The notes beneath the pieces are model-generated. The model was given only the letters and a program-made list of their open reading frames with translations. It ran no database searches and was not told the origin of the DNA. 43,922 nt of DNA from JBFXJF01 sp050175155 (GTDB lineage Bacteria; Bacillota; Bacilli; Tepidibacillales; Tepidibacillaceae), in assembly GCA_050175155.1 (NCBI GenBank), contig JBFXJF010000019.1, forward strand, positions 1 through 43,922, read 5' to 3'. Shown piece after piece: positions 1 to 9,403 of the stretch (positions are counted from its first letter, which is position 1; every line of letters starts with the position of its first letter). The position numbers and the translations under genes are program-made.

Positions 1-125
1 CTTCTATAACGAAAAAAGGTTTCAAAAAAGACTAAAGTGCTTAGCTCCGATAGAATATCGAAACCAAGCACTTAATATTGCATAAACTTTAATTAATTAC
101 TTGTCTACTTGACAAGGGGCAGTTC
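1..125 (+). mobile_element. 3' end of an IS3-family (IS150-like) insertion sequence, truncated by window edge
   Basis: The first 85 bases encode the C-terminal tail of an IS3-type transposase. About 15 bases after its stop comes a 25-bp segment at 101-125 that starts TGTCTACTTGACAAGG and ends in CA. From memory of the family, IS150-group right inverted repeats have this form (TGTC... G-rich ...CA). The element therefore ends near base 125 and its body and left end lie outside the window. It abuts the 3' end of the membrane protein gene at 161 without cutting it. The target duplication cannot be checked because the left end is missing. Confidence 0.75.
2..85 (+). CDS. IS3-family transposase OrfB, C-terminal fragment (window edge)
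   Basis: Frame 2 of the plus strand reads FYNEKRFQKRLKCLAPIEYR followed by NQALNIA and a TAA stop at 83-85. This matches the conserved C-terminal tail of IS3-family (IS150 subgroup) integrase-type transposases, typically YYN-KRI...L-LSPVEYR-QAL, which follows the DDE catalytic domain. Only 27 residues are present because the window starts inside the gene, so the catalytic residues cannot be inspected and activity cannot be judged. This fragment was not among the long ORFs; it was found by reading the edge in all frames. A nested hairpin (arms 35-42 and 65-72) lies inside the coding end. Confidence 0.75.
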   Translation, partial: FYNEKRFQKRLKCLAPIEYRNQALNIA

Positions 126-160
126 ATCAAATCAAGAAGGCCCATACTTTTTTTAAATAC

Positions 161-622
161 TTACTTTATATTTTTTTCACTCTTTGGTATTCGACGCGAA
201 AAATATATGAAGACTATAAGCGGAATAAAGATCCATCCTAAACTCTTAATTAGATTGTTTTTTCCTTGTTCGACTTGCCTTAATTTCTCTTCTTGAACCA
301 TTGCGTCATATTTTACCCTCAACTGCTCTTCAGTTAACTTTATTTCACTAGTATCTCCCTCGACATATGGTTTTTCGTTACCCCATCTACTATAATCATC
401 AAAAGACTGATAATATGATGCAGGAGAAACGATATCAGCAATCGCCATAAATGCTGCGACGCTTCCTCCAATGGTCATCATTAAAGTTGCGAATAGTACT
501 AAGTATATGTAAACGTTTTTTATCATTTCTTCACCTCCCTTTCCAGGTTCTGACTTGATTCCTGCAATCAAAATAACTATTAATGCAATAGTTACGGCCG
601 GTATTAAAATTGATACAACCAT
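161..622 (-). CDS. Small membrane protein of unknown function, three predicted TM segments
   Basis: 153 residues. Hydrophobic segments lie at about residues 4-22, 36-62 and 127-142, with a charged loop of about 65 residues (63-126) between the second and third, rich in E/K/Q and probably partly coiled. The C-terminus is basic (SRRIPKSEKNIK). I recognise no family with confidence. There are two in-frame starts, each with a good Shine-Dalgarno site: AGAGGTGGAAAATG at 622 and AGGGAGGTGAAGAAATG at Met33 (base 526). The shorter product (121 residues) would lose the first membrane segment. It lies 44 bp downstream of the methyltransferase gene on the same strand, so the two are probably cotranscribed. 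No hairpin terminator was seen between its end and the IS remnant. Confidence 0.6.
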   Translation of the reverse strand: MVVSILIPAVTIALIVILIAGIKSEPGKGGEEMIKNVYIYLVLFATLMMTIGGSVAAFMAIADIVSPASYYQSFDDYSRWGNEKPYVEGDTSEIKLTEEQLRVKYDAMVQEEKLRQVEQGKNNLIKSLGWIFIPLIVFIYFSRRIPKSEKNIK

Positions 623-666
623 TTTCCACCTCTTTTACTACTTATTAGTTTAACCTATATAATTTA

Positions 667-1290
667 TTATTTATCCAAAGAACTTAGAATAAATACCCCT
701 TCTTTTACCTGCTTAATCTCTTTTACCTTCAAGTTATATTGCTGAAAATATTCTTCAATTCTTTTTCTACTTTGAACGATACTCTTGCCACCAAAGGAAA
801 GTGAAATCAGAAAGCTTCCAGTTGTTTTTAGAACTCTTGCTATTTCTTCGAAATAAAATGGAGCATTAGACACAATAACAAGATCAAATGAATCCTCTTT
901 AAAAAATAAGTGAGAAGCATCTGCCATTATAAATTCCGCATTATCAATATTTCTTGAATCAGCTTTTTGGCTTGCCAGGTCCAACATTGTTTGTGATTGA
1001 TCGATACCGATTATCTTAGCTTTAGGAAATACAGCAGCCGCTTCAAGTGAAGCAAAACCTGTCCCTGTACATAAATCAAGTATTTTCCCTTCAAATCTAG
1101 CATCCAAATCTAGGTATTTAAGTCCTTCGATAAGCGGCAACTCGTAATCCACTCGATTGCCGACTGTTTTATCATACCTATTAGCTATCATATTTGGAAA
1201 AACAAACATTGTTTTTTTGAATAGGGCTGTTTCCATAAACCATGGGTAACGTATAACCGTTTTAATAATCTGATTTATAATTATACTCAT
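667..1290 (-). CDS. Class I SAM-dependent methyltransferase
   Basis: 207 residues. The SAM-binding motif I is LDLCTGTG at about 71-78, followed by an acidic residue ending strand 2 (IIGIDQS, about 93-99) and motif IV-like DLVIVSNAPFYF near 135-146. This is the Methyltransf_11/25 fold used by many small-molecule and quinone methyltransferases. The substrate cannot be told: no UbiE/MenG signature or RNA-binding domain is present. The start has a strong SD, GAGAGGAGGCCAAAATG. A TATAAT-like -10 lies at 1317-1322 on the minus strand, but no good -35 precedes it. It probably forms a two-gene unit with the membrane protein gene downstream. Confidence 0.8.
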   Translation of the reverse strand: MSIIINQIIKTVIRYPWFMETALFKKTMFVFPNMIANRYDKTVGNRVDYELPLIEGLKYLDLDARFEGKILDLCTGTGFASLEAAAVFPKAKIIGIDQSQTMLDLASQKADSRNIDNAEFIMADASHLFFKEDSFDLVIVSNAPFYFEEIARVLKTTGSFLISLSFGGKSIVQSRKRIEEYFQQYNLKVKEIKQVKEGVFILSSLDK

Positions 1291-1391
1291 TTTGGCCTCC
1301 TCTCATCCTATAATCTATTATAGCACTCTTATTTCTGCATAATACAGTTTTAACTATTTTAATTTACTAGAATAGAACTCTAAATTTTTGT

Positions 1392-3341
1392 TTATTTTTT
1401 TACATACTGCATATATATTTTACCTTCTAGCGGTTCCAAAGTTGTGCTTATATTGCCCTGTTTCACATAAATCTTTTCACCATTCATAATATCTGTCACT
1501 TCTGTTAAGTCATTCATATTGGTTATTAATAATTTATTAAGATTTACCTTTACCTCAAACGAATTGTTAATACTTCGATTGCAAAGTACTATAGCTAGAT
1601 TATTTTCTTTTTCTTGCATAAATACATCTTTATTATTTTCAATTAATCTAATGTAACCAAAAACATCTTCATTAGTATAAAACGGAATCCATTTTCCCGT
1701 ACTAAAAAGATTATACGTTTTTCTTAATTTAGTTACTTGCTTATACCATTCTAAGATTTCAGTATTCTCTTTGCCCCATGGGTAAGTTCTTCGATTCAAG
1801 GGCTCCTCATTTCCTTCAAGACCAACTTCATCACCATAGTAGATAAGTGGAACACCTGGAAAAGTAAATTGAATTAATGTTGCAAGCTTCAAACGTTTAA
1901 TAGAAATAATTTTTTTACATTCTTGTGCCATATATTCAGGAATTTTATCTCTAAACATTGATAAAATTCTTGGTGTATCATGACTTCCAATGAGATTCAT
2001 CGTAGAGTAGAAATGTTCTAATGGGTAATTTTCATATAATGTCATTAAAAATAAATATACTTTATTCGCATCTATATACCCTAGTAGAAAGCCTTTTATT
2101 GCTTCACGAAAAGGGTAATTAGTTACCGAATCTAACTCATCACCATATAAATAACGTCGTCTACTGCCATAACTTATTTTATTTGACGCATCTTCCCATA
2201 CTTCGCCTAAGATAATTGATTCATTATCTAATTCTTTCATTTTATTCCTTAAAATTCGGATAAATTCATCTGGTAATTCGTCTGCTACGTCTAGTCTCCA
2301 GCCTTTTATTCCTTGACCTTGCCAATACCTAACTACACTATTCTCACTATTAACAATAAAATCTAAGTAGGAAGGCTCAAGCTCGTTGACATTCGGAAGT
2401 ACATCTATACCCCACCAGCTGTCATATATATTAGGATATACCTGAAAACAATACCACTTAGAGCAAGGTGAGCTAGTGGATTGATAGGCACCAACTTCCT
2501 CATATCTACCTTCTTTATTAAAATATTTACTATCGCTTCCAGTATGACTGAATACACCATCTAATATAATAGATATTCCTAATTGACTCGCTTCTTTACA
2601 TAATTCCTTAAATAATTGATTATCCCCATACATCGGGTCAATTTTATGATAATCTCCTGTATCGTATTTATGATTACTTGAAGATTCGAAAACAGGATTA
2701 AAGTAGATTATATCCACCCCAAGTTCTTTTAAGTATGATAATTTCTTCTTTACCCCCAATAAATTACCACCAAAGAAATCCCAATAAATAATTTTACCCT
2801 TCTTGTCCTTAATATAGATAGGGTCATTATCCCATTGAGAGTGTAATAGACTGTTTTCTTTTGGATTTAACACTTTTCCGTCTTCATTACCGTTATAAAA
2901 TCTATCAACAAATATTTGATACATTATTGCATCTTTGTACCAATTGGGCGTTGAATTTTTTTTATCATAAAAGGTTATTTGATACGGCAAAGGATTATTA
3001 TCTGCAATAACACCAACTCCGCCATAATTTTCTTTGACCTTTCCATAATAAGTTCTATCACTATTAATAGATACAGCAAACATATACCATATTAACCCTG
3101 GATAAGAAAGTCCTATTATCTCAGCCCTATACAATTCATTGCCATTCGACTTACTCAATTGCATATTTATTTCTTTTTTCTCATTACCTTCCTCCCAGTA
3201 AATAAGAATGACTTTATCTCCATCTGCAACTTCAACTCCTGTAATTCTTAAATGTATTACTACATTTTGATTTACAGAAGTTGCGCCAAAGGGATTACGA
3301 TAATTAAGATTATGTGAATCATGATATATCCATTGTTTCAT
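1392..3341 (-). CDS. Glycoside hydrolase family 13 protein (neopullulanase/amylopullulanase-like alpha-amylase)
   Basis: 649 residues, cytoplasmic (no signal peptide). An N-terminal beta-sandwich (about 1-125, CBM34-like) precedes the TIM barrel, which opens with WYKDAIMYQIFVDRFYNG (134-151). The conserved GH13 regions are all present: DGVFSH (261-266), GWRLDVADE with nucleophile D351, ILGEVWE with acid/base E380, and GSHDTPR with D455. LPNVN (315-319) sits where neopullulanase-group enzymes have MPKLN, pointing to alpha-1,4 (possibly also alpha-1,6) hydrolysis of maltodextrins and glycogen limit dextrins. It is the last gene of the glycogen cluster, 52 bp after glgP. The inferred role is clearing branched stubs that phosphorylase cannot attack. 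Exact specificity (cyclomaltodextrinase, neopullulanase or debranching) cannot be read from sequence alone. Confidence 0.85.
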   Translation of the reverse strand: MKQWIYHDSHNLNYRNPFGATSVNQNVVIHLRITGVEVADGDKVILIYWEEGNEKKEINMQLSKSNGNELYRAEIIGLSYPGLIWYMFAVSINSDRTYYGKVKENYGGVGVIADNNPLPYQITFYDKKNSTPNWYKDAIMYQIFVDRFYNGNEDGKVLNPKENSLLHSQWDNDPIYIKDKKGKIIYWDFFGGNLLGVKKKLSYLKELGVDIIYFNPVFESSSNHKYDTGDYHKIDPMYGDNQLFKELCKEASQLGISIILDGVFSHTGSDSKYFNKEGRYEEVGAYQSTSSPCSKWYCFQVYPNIYDSWWGIDVLPNVNELEPSYLDFIVNSENSVVRYWQGQGIKGWRLDVADELPDEFIRILRNKMKELDNESIILGEVWEDASNKISYGSRRRYLYGDELDSVTNYPFREAIKGFLLGYIDANKVYLFLMTLYENYPLEHFYSTMNLIGSHDTPRILSMFRDKIPEYMAQECKKIISIKRLKLATLIQFTFPGVPLIYYGDEVGLEGNEEPLNRRTYPWGKENTEILEWYKQVTKLRKTYNLFSTGKWIPFYTNEDVFGYIRLIENNKDVFMQEKENNLAIVLCNRSINNSFEVKVNLNKLLITNMNDLTEVTDIMNGEKIYVKQGNISTTLEPLEGKIYMQYVKK

Positions 3342-3393
3342 GAAATTTTAGCCTCTCATGTTTTTATATAATTGATTATGTTTTAATATCCTC

Positions 3394-5838
3394 TTAACTT
3401 TGGTAAATATTTTCCTTTATCTCTATAGGTTTTAAATCCCAAATATCAGATGCATACTTGGCTATTGTTAAATCACTAGAAAACTTACCAGAATAAGCAA
3501 TATTAACGATGCTTTTCTCTGACCAAGTTGATTGATCTTTATAATCCTTTTCTATTTGATTTTGTGCTTTAACATAAGATGAGAAATCTTTTAGTACATA
3601 AAAGTTATCATTCTCAAGAATGCTGTAATAGATTGATCTAAAATCAACACCGTCCTTTGAATAGTAACCATTTACTAATTGATCAACCACAGCTTTTAAC
3701 CTTGAATTACTGTTATATATTTCTCTGGCATGATAGTTGCCTTTTTTATTATATTCTAGGACTTCGTTGGACTTTAACCCAAAAATATAAATATTATCCT
3801 TACCAACTAAATCAGATATCTCAATATTTGCTCCATCCAATGTACCTAATGTAACAGCACCATTCATCATTAATTTCATATTGCCAGTGCCAGATGCTTC
3901 TTTACTAGCAGTCGATATTTGTTCACTAACATCAATTGCTGGAATTATTTTTTCTGCTAGGGAAACACTATAATTTTCAATAAAAACAACCTTAATCATA
4001 TCTTTAATTTTTTTGTCATTATTAATAACATCAGCTATATTATTTATTAACTTTATAATATTTTTTGCTAAGTGGTAGCCTGGGGCTGCTTTTCCTGCAA
4101 AAATAAATGTTCTTGGTTCAATAATATATTTTGAATCCTCACGTAGGTGATTATACATATCCATTATGTTAAATAAGTTAAGAAGTTGTCTTTTATAGGC
4201 ATGAATTCTTTTTACTTGAGCATCAAATATTGAATTAACATCAATCTTAAGGTTATACTTTTGTTCTATATAATAAGCTAACTTTTTTTTGTTACCTTGT
4301 TTTATCTTAGATAGTTGTTCTTTAAAGCTCTTATCATTTACATAATCTAATATATTGATTAAATCGGTAGGATTTTTAATCCAACCATCACCTATTCGTT
4401 CACTAATTGCATCCGCTAAATGTGGATTAGCAGAATAAAGCCATCTTCTATGGGTAATTCCATTTGTTTTATTGTTAAACTTTTTCGGAAAATATTGATA
4501 CAGATTATTAAATATTTGTTTCTTAATTATTTCCGAATGATCTTCCGATACTCCATTCACTGAAAAACTGCTTACTATTGCGAGGTTAGCCATTTTAACT
4601 TGATTGTTACTAATGATTGCCATTTCGTTGATTTTATCCCATTCTCCGGGGTATTTTGTCCATAGATTTTTGCAAAGACGTTTATTAATCTCCTCAATAA
4701 TCATATAGATTCTAGGAAGCAAAGGCCTTAATATATCAATATTCCATTTCTCCAATGCTTCAGTTAACGTTGTATGATTAGTATAGGATATTATTTTACT
4801 CGTTAGACTCCACGATTTATCCCAACTAAAACCTTCCTCATCCATTAAAATTCTCATTAGTTCTGGTATTACCAAAACAGGATGGGTATCATTTATGTGA
4901 ATTACAATCTTGTCCGATAAATCAGACAAATCCCTATGATTTTTTTTATACCTATACAATATGTTTTGAATACTAGCCGATACTAGAAAGTATTGTTGTT
5001 TTAATCTTAATATCTTACCTTCAAGTTGTGAATCATCAGGGTATAGAATCTCTGAGATTGCTTCAGTAGAACGTTTATATTCAACGTATCTGTGATAATC
5101 TCGATGATTAAAATTATTATAGTCAAAATCTTTAATCATCGGTTCCGCATTCCATAATCTTAAGAAATTGACTACATTATTTTGATATCCTACAATTGGT
5201 ATGTCATAAGGAACAGCAATTACAGATTCATAATTTTCATAATGAACAATAATTTTACCATCATTATCCTCCAACCAAACATCGCCACCGAATTTTATTT
5301 CCCTTGCTTTGTCCGATTTTCTAAACTCCCAAACATTGTTTTCTTGAAGCCAATGATCATGAAGCTCAACTTGATAACCATCAACAATTCTTTGTTCAAA
5401 CAATCCATACTTATAACGAATACCGTAACCATGCCCTGGTATTTGTAATGATGCTAATGAATCAAGGAAATCAGCTGCTAATCTTCCTAACCCGCCACTG
5501 CCAAGACCTGGATCTGCTTCTTGTTCTTCTATATCATATAAATCAATCCCTAAATCTTTCAATCCTTCTTTGCAAATATCTTTAATTCCCAAATTAATTA
5601 AGTTGCTATCTAAAAGCCTTCCAAGTAAATACTCCATCGAAAAATAAAAAACTTCCTTAGGATGTTGTGAATTATATGTATTATTTGTCGCTATCCAATT
5701 TTTGCTTATTTCTCCTCTTACCATATATGCCAATGTGCTATATATATCTCGTTTTGAAGCATCCTTCATGTTTTTCCCATTTAAAATAACTATTTTTTCT
5801 AAGAAATTCTTCTTAAATGTTTCTTTATCTCTGAACAC
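3394..5838 (-). CDS. glgP: Glycogen/maltodextrin phosphorylase
   Basis: About 814 residues (GT35), full length for the family. It releases glucose-1-phosphate from the non-reducing ends of alpha-1,4-glucan. Seen: the N-terminal GLGSGGLGRLAADFLDSLA signature (about 111-129) and the PLP-binding Lys in ASGTGNMK, counted as K658 in the longest frame and followed by LMMNGAVTLGTLDGANIE. Start choice: the longest frame opens ATG-ATG at 5847, but the SD AAGGAG abuts the first ATG directly with no spacing. The in-frame GTG at 5838 sits 9 bases after AAGGAG, which is better placed, and its product VFRDKETF fits homologues. It lies about 20 bp after glgA and 52 bp before the GH13 gene, so translation and transcription are likely linked. 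PLP covalently bound at this Lys is established for the family. Confidence 0.92.
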   Translation of the reverse strand: MFRDKETFKKNFLEKIVILNGKNMKDASKRDIYSTLAYMVRGEISKNWIATNNTYNSQHPKEVFYFSMEYLLGRLLDSNLINLGIKDICKEGLKDLGIDLYDIEEQEADPGLGSGGLGRLAADFLDSLASLQIPGHGYGIRYKYGLFEQRIVDGYQVELHDHWLQENNVWEFRKSDKAREIKFGGDVWLEDNDGKIIVHYENYESVIAVPYDIPIVGYQNNVVNFLRLWNAEPMIKDFDYNNFNHRDYHRYVEYKRSTEAISEILYPDDSQLEGKILRLKQQYFLVSASIQNILYRYKKNHRDLSDLSDKIVIHINDTHPVLVIPELMRILMDEEGFSWDKSWSLTSKIISYTNHTTLTEALEKWNIDILRPLLPRIYMIIEEINKRLCKNLWTKYPGEWDKINEMAIISNNQVKMANLAIVSSFSVNGVSEDHSEIIKKQIFNNLYQYFPKKFNNKTNGITHRRWLYSANPHLADAISERIGDGWIKNPTDLINILDYVNDKSFKEQLSKIKQGNKKKLAYYIEQKYNLKIDVNSIFDAQVKRIHAYKRQLLNLFNIMDMYNHLREDSKYIIEPRTFIFAGKAAPGYHLAKNIIKLINNIADVINNDKKIKDMIKVVFIENYSVSLAEKIIPAIDVSEQISTASKEASGTGNMKLMMNGAVTLGTLDGANIEISDLVGKDNIYIFGLKSNEVLEYNKKGNYHAREIYNSNSRLKAVVDQLVNGYYSKDGVDFRSIYYSILENDNFYVLKDFSSYVKAQNQIEKDYKDQSTWSEKSIVNIAYSGKFSSDLTIAKYASDIWDLKPIEIKENIYQS

Positions 5839-5858
5839 GAACATCATCTCCTTGTTGT

Positions 5859-7289
5859 TTAAAGAACATGTTGATATAGATTAATATATCGCTTAGCTGA
5901 TTGTCTCCAACTATAATCTTCTTTTTTTCCATTACTGATTATTTTTTCCCAAAATGGCTTATTATCATACAGCTTTAAAGCTCTTCTTATTGTATATAAC
6001 ATGTCATACGCATTGTAATTGGCGAATGTAAATCCATTGCCCAGTCCAGTAAATTCATCAAAGGAAACTATTGTATCCTTAAGCCCCCCTGTTTCTCTTA
6101 CAATTGGTACAGATAGATACCTCAATGCAATTATCTGTCCTAGTCCACAGGGTTCAAATAGTGAAGGCATTAAAAATAAATCTGAAGAAGCATAAACCTT
6201 TCTAGATAAAACATCATCAAATGTATTTAAAAAGATCATTTTTTTCGGGTATTTTTCAGCTATATTTCTAAATATTTTTTCATATTTTTCTTCACCCGTT
6301 CCTTGGATGATGAATTGTACATTCTCCGATAAAATTTCTTCTAAAACAGTTATTACTAATTCTATCCCCTTTTGTGTGACAATCCTTGATACCATAGCTA
6401 TTAGTGGAATATTTTTATCTACAGTAAAACCTAAATTTTCTTGTAATAACATTTTGTTGAGTAATTTATTTTCATAATCACTGTAATTAACAAAAATGTT
6501 CGGATCGGTACTCGAATCATATTCACTTACATCAATTCCATTTAATATTCCGTGAAGTTTGTTATTTCTCGCCTTAAGTATTCCATTCAGACCATTACCA
6601 TAGTATGGATACTGAATTTCCTGAGAATAGGTTTCACTAACAGTTGAAATATAATCTGAATAGATTAACCCCGCTTTTAAATAGTTAATGCTCCCATAAT
6701 ATTCAATACCATTAATATTAAATTGATCCTGATTTATATCCAGCACATCCCCTAATAAATTCCTCGGAAAAATTCCCTGATATCTAAGATTGTGAATAGT
6801 AAAAATTGTTTTAATACTTTTATAAAAATCATTATTACTATAGTTTGACTTTAAATATAAACTTACTAAAGCTGTTTGCCAATCATGTAGATGAATAATA
6901 TCTGGTTTAAAATCTAAATATGGTAGAGCTTCAACTACTGCCTTTGAAAAAAAGGCAAATCTTTCTGCTTCATCAAAAGAGTCGCAATATCCATAGATCC
7001 CGTCCCTATTAAAATAATAATCATTATTAATAAAATAATATATTACTCCTTGGTATTTTATTTCTTCTATTTGACAAACTTTATTTCTCCAACCTAACGA
7101 TATATTTATGCTTTTTTTTATTAACATTTTTTTTTTAAAATTTTCGGGAATTTCTTTATATTTGGGCAGAATTACTCTTGCATCAATATTGTTATTATTT
7201 AATGCTTTTGGTAATGATCCAATTACGTCAGCTAGTCCGCCTGTTTTAACAAATGGTAAAGCCTCTGAAGCTACAAATAGAACCTGCAT
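5859..7289 (-). CDS. glgA: Glycogen synthase (ADP-glucose type, GT5)
   Basis: 476 residues, the usual length. It transfers glucose from ADP-glucose to the growing alpha-1,4-glucan. Motifs seen: KTGGLADV (15-22, nucleotide-sugar diphosphate binding), HLHDWQTA (133-140), the SRIVTQKG loop (301-308), and FEPCGLGQ with the conserved E379 followed by ETGGLKDT (399-406). The N- and C-terminal Rossmann domains are both complete. SD AAGGATGGG precedes the ATG at 7289. It lies between glgB (29 bp upstream) and glgP (about 20 bp downstream), so it belongs to the glgB-A-P-GH13 transcription unit. There is no sign of damage. Confidence 0.95.
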   Translation of the reverse strand: MQVLFVASEALPFVKTGGLADVIGSLPKALNNNNIDARVILPKYKEIPENFKKKMLIKKSINISLGWRNKVCQIEEIKYQGVIYYFINNDYYFNRDGIYGYCDSFDEAERFAFFSKAVVEALPYLDFKPDIIHLHDWQTALVSLYLKSNYSNNDFYKSIKTIFTIHNLRYQGIFPRNLLGDVLDINQDQFNINGIEYYGSINYLKAGLIYSDYISTVSETYSQEIQYPYYGNGLNGILKARNNKLHGILNGIDVSEYDSSTDPNIFVNYSDYENKLLNKMLLQENLGFTVDKNIPLIAMVSRIVTQKGIELVITVLEEILSENVQFIIQGTGEEKYEKIFRNIAEKYPKKMIFLNTFDDVLSRKVYASSDLFLMPSLFEPCGLGQIIALRYLSVPIVRETGGLKDTIVSFDEFTGLGNGFTFANYNAYDMLYTIRRALKLYDNKPFWEKIISNGKKEDYSWRQSAKRYINLYQHVL

Positions 7290-7318
7290 TTAAACCCATC
7301 CTTACACTGATGTGGTAT

Positions 7319-9316
7319 TTAATTACTATAGATGCCTTTATTAATATGAACTTTTTTAAAAGCTTTATACTTATTTCTTACCGCTGTTAACTTTTCCTTT
7401 GCTATAAACTTACTTTCTAATTTGTGAAAACGAATACAATTAACTGCCTTTAACATTATTGTAGCCAATGGCGGAATAGTAAGATTCATACTATAAACTT
7501 GATTGTGCCATTTCATGTTATTACTATGTATCCTTCCAATATTTTTTCTGCCAGTACCACCGTATTTCTCCATATCACTATTAAATATTTCCATATATTC
7601 ACCTACATAAGGAACGCCAATACGATAACTATCATAGGTAAATGGAGTGAAATTACATATAACTAAAATAAAGTTGCCCTTTTTATTTTTCCGCATAAAA
7701 GTAATAATACTTTGAGAGTTGTCGTGGGGATCAATCCATTCAAAACCTTTTTGTGAATAGTCCAATTCCCAAAGGATTTTCTCTTGCTTATAAAAGTGAT
7801 TTAATTCTTTTACATAGAGGTGCAAATTTTTATGAGATTCATACTCAAGTAAGTCCCAATCTAATCCTTGGTAATCTTTCCATTCATCGAATTGTCCATT
7901 TTCCCCACCCATAAAAAGAAGTTTTTTCCCAGGGTGAGCAATCATAAATCCATAAAGAAGTCTTAAACTAGCAAACTTCTGCCAATAGTCACCAAACATT
8001 TTGTTAAGCAGAGATTTTTTGCCATGAACTACTTCGTCATGGGATAAAGATAAAATGTAATTTTCTGAAAAAACATAAAAAAATGAAAATGTTAATAGGT
8101 CATGGTGAAACTTCCGATAAATAGAATCCATTTCCATATAGCGAAGAATATCGTTCATCCAACCCATATTCCATTTATAGTTAAACCCCAACCCTCCTAA
8201 ATAAGTTGGCGCACTTACTAATGGCCATGCAGTAGATTCTTCAGCAATCATTAATGCATTTGGAAACTTTTTAAACACTTTTTCGTTTAGTTTCTTTAGA
8301 AAAGCAATTCCTTCAAGATTTTCATTTCCACCATTAATATTAGGTACCCATTCACTACCTTTTTTATCAAAATCAAGATAAAGAATGCTTGATACTGCAT
8401 CAACTCTTAAACCATCAACATGGTATACATCTAACAGAAAAATTGCATTAGAAATTAAAAAGTTTATTACTTCTTTTTTACCTAAGTCAAAGCTTAACGT
8501 TCCCCAATTGTAATTCTCAGATCTTCTGGAATCAGCGTACTCATAAAGTGAACTCCCATCAAATTTCCTTAATCCATGTTCATCCTTAACAAAGTGTCCC
8601 GGCACCCAATCTACAATCACGCCTATTCCTTTTAGGTGACATTGTTCTACAAAATACATAAAGTCATCTGGAGTTCCATATCGACTAGTAATTGAGTAAT
8701 AACCAGTAATCTGATACCCCCAAGATCTGTCATATGGATGTTCAACTATTGGTAAAAGTTCTACATGTGTGTATCCCATAGAAACAACGTAATCTATTAA
8801 CTCAGCTGCTAATTCCCTATAGGTATAGAATTCGCCATCTTTTTGTTTCCATGAACCGAAGTGAACTTCATATATGTTGATTGGTTTTTTATAAAGATTT
8901 GTTAAATTATTTTGCCATTCTTGATCGTGCCATTCATAGTTATCTAATGAATAAACGATCGAGGCACTATTAGGTCTATGTTCAGAAAAAAAAGCATATG
9001 GATCAGATACATACTTCTGTATTTTGTCCTTATAGCATATGAAATATTTATACATTTCACCCTGATTTAGATTATGAATAAAAGTAGTCCAAACACCGGT
9101 GTTATTTACTTTTTCCATTTGGTTATTCTTTTCATTCCAGTTATTAAAATTACCAACTACACTAACTTTCTTTGCATTAGGTGCCCAAACTGCAAAACTA
9201 ACTCCTTTAATTCCATTTTCTTCGGTAAGATGAGCTCCTAATATTTTGTAGCAATAATCACAATCCTCATGATGAAAATTTTCATATTCATTTATTTTTG
9301 TTAAAGTTTTGAGCAT
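7319..9316 (-). CDS. glgB: 1,4-alpha-glucan branching enzyme (GH13_9)
   Basis: 665 residues. It cuts an alpha-1,4 chain and rejoins it through an alpha-1,6 bond, creating glycogen branches. An N-terminal CBM48 module (about 25-125, FAVWAPNAKKVSVVGNFNNW) precedes the catalytic barrel. The catalytic set is D306 (GLRVDAVSS), E359 (MIAEEST) and D427 (LSHDE), with DWVPGHF at 236-242. The short N-terminus indicates the one-CBM48 form rather than the two-module E. coli form. The C-terminus has a basic extension of about 40 residues (RFHKLESKFIAKEKL onward) beyond the beta-domain. SD AGAGGAAC lies before the ATG. A terminator hairpin separates it from glgD, so it probably begins a second transcript; a 6-bp palindrome AGTATA/TATACT (9364-9381) lies upstream. 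Confidence 0.95.
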   Translation of the reverse strand: MLKTLTKINEYENFHHEDCDYCYKILGAHLTEENGIKGVSFAVWAPNAKKVSVVGNFNNWNEKNNQMEKVNNTGVWTTFIHNLNQGEMYKYFICYKDKIQKYVSDPYAFFSEHRPNSASIVYSLDNYEWHDQEWQNNLTNLYKKPINIYEVHFGSWKQKDGEFYTYRELAAELIDYVVSMGYTHVELLPIVEHPYDRSWGYQITGYYSITSRYGTPDDFMYFVEQCHLKGIGVIVDWVPGHFVKDEHGLRKFDGSSLYEYADSRRSENYNWGTLSFDLGKKEVINFLISNAIFLLDVYHVDGLRVDAVSSILYLDFDKKGSEWVPNINGGNENLEGIAFLKKLNEKVFKKFPNALMIAEESTAWPLVSAPTYLGGLGFNYKWNMGWMNDILRYMEMDSIYRKFHHDLLTFSFFYVFSENYILSLSHDEVVHGKKSLLNKMFGDYWQKFASLRLLYGFMIAHPGKKLLFMGGENGQFDEWKDYQGLDWDLLEYESHKNLHLYVKELNHFYKQEKILWELDYSQKGFEWIDPHDNSQSIITFMRKNKKGNFILVICNFTPFTYDSYRIGVPYVGEYMEIFNSDMEKYGGTGRKNIGRIHSNNMKWHNQVYSMNLTIPPLATIMLKAVNCIRFHKLESKFIAKEKLTAVRNKYKAFKKVHINKGIYSN

Positions 9317-9363
9317 TATGTTCCTCTTTCTTCCATTCTTTACTAACCTTTAGAATAACCAAA

Positions 9364-9381
9364 AGTATAGTCCCATATACT
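9364..9381. repeat. Inverted repeat upstream of glgB
   Basis: AGTATA (9364-9369) and TATACT (9376-9381) form a perfect 6-bp inverted repeat with a 6-base spacer, 48-65 bp before the glgB start. It sits where a promoter for glgB would be expected after the glgD terminator. One arm read on the minus strand is TATACT, a reasonable -10, but no matching -35 is visible. It could be an operator or chance in AT-rich DNA. Confidence 0.3.
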
Positions 9382-9403
9382 CAATGAAATAGTATTAAAA
9401 AAT

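Noticed and set aside
3657..3854. Plus-strand ORFs inside glgP (also 5182-5448 and 5702-5884)
   Set aside because: They lie wholly or almost wholly within a well-conserved gene on the other strand, lack family resemblance and have no proper SD.
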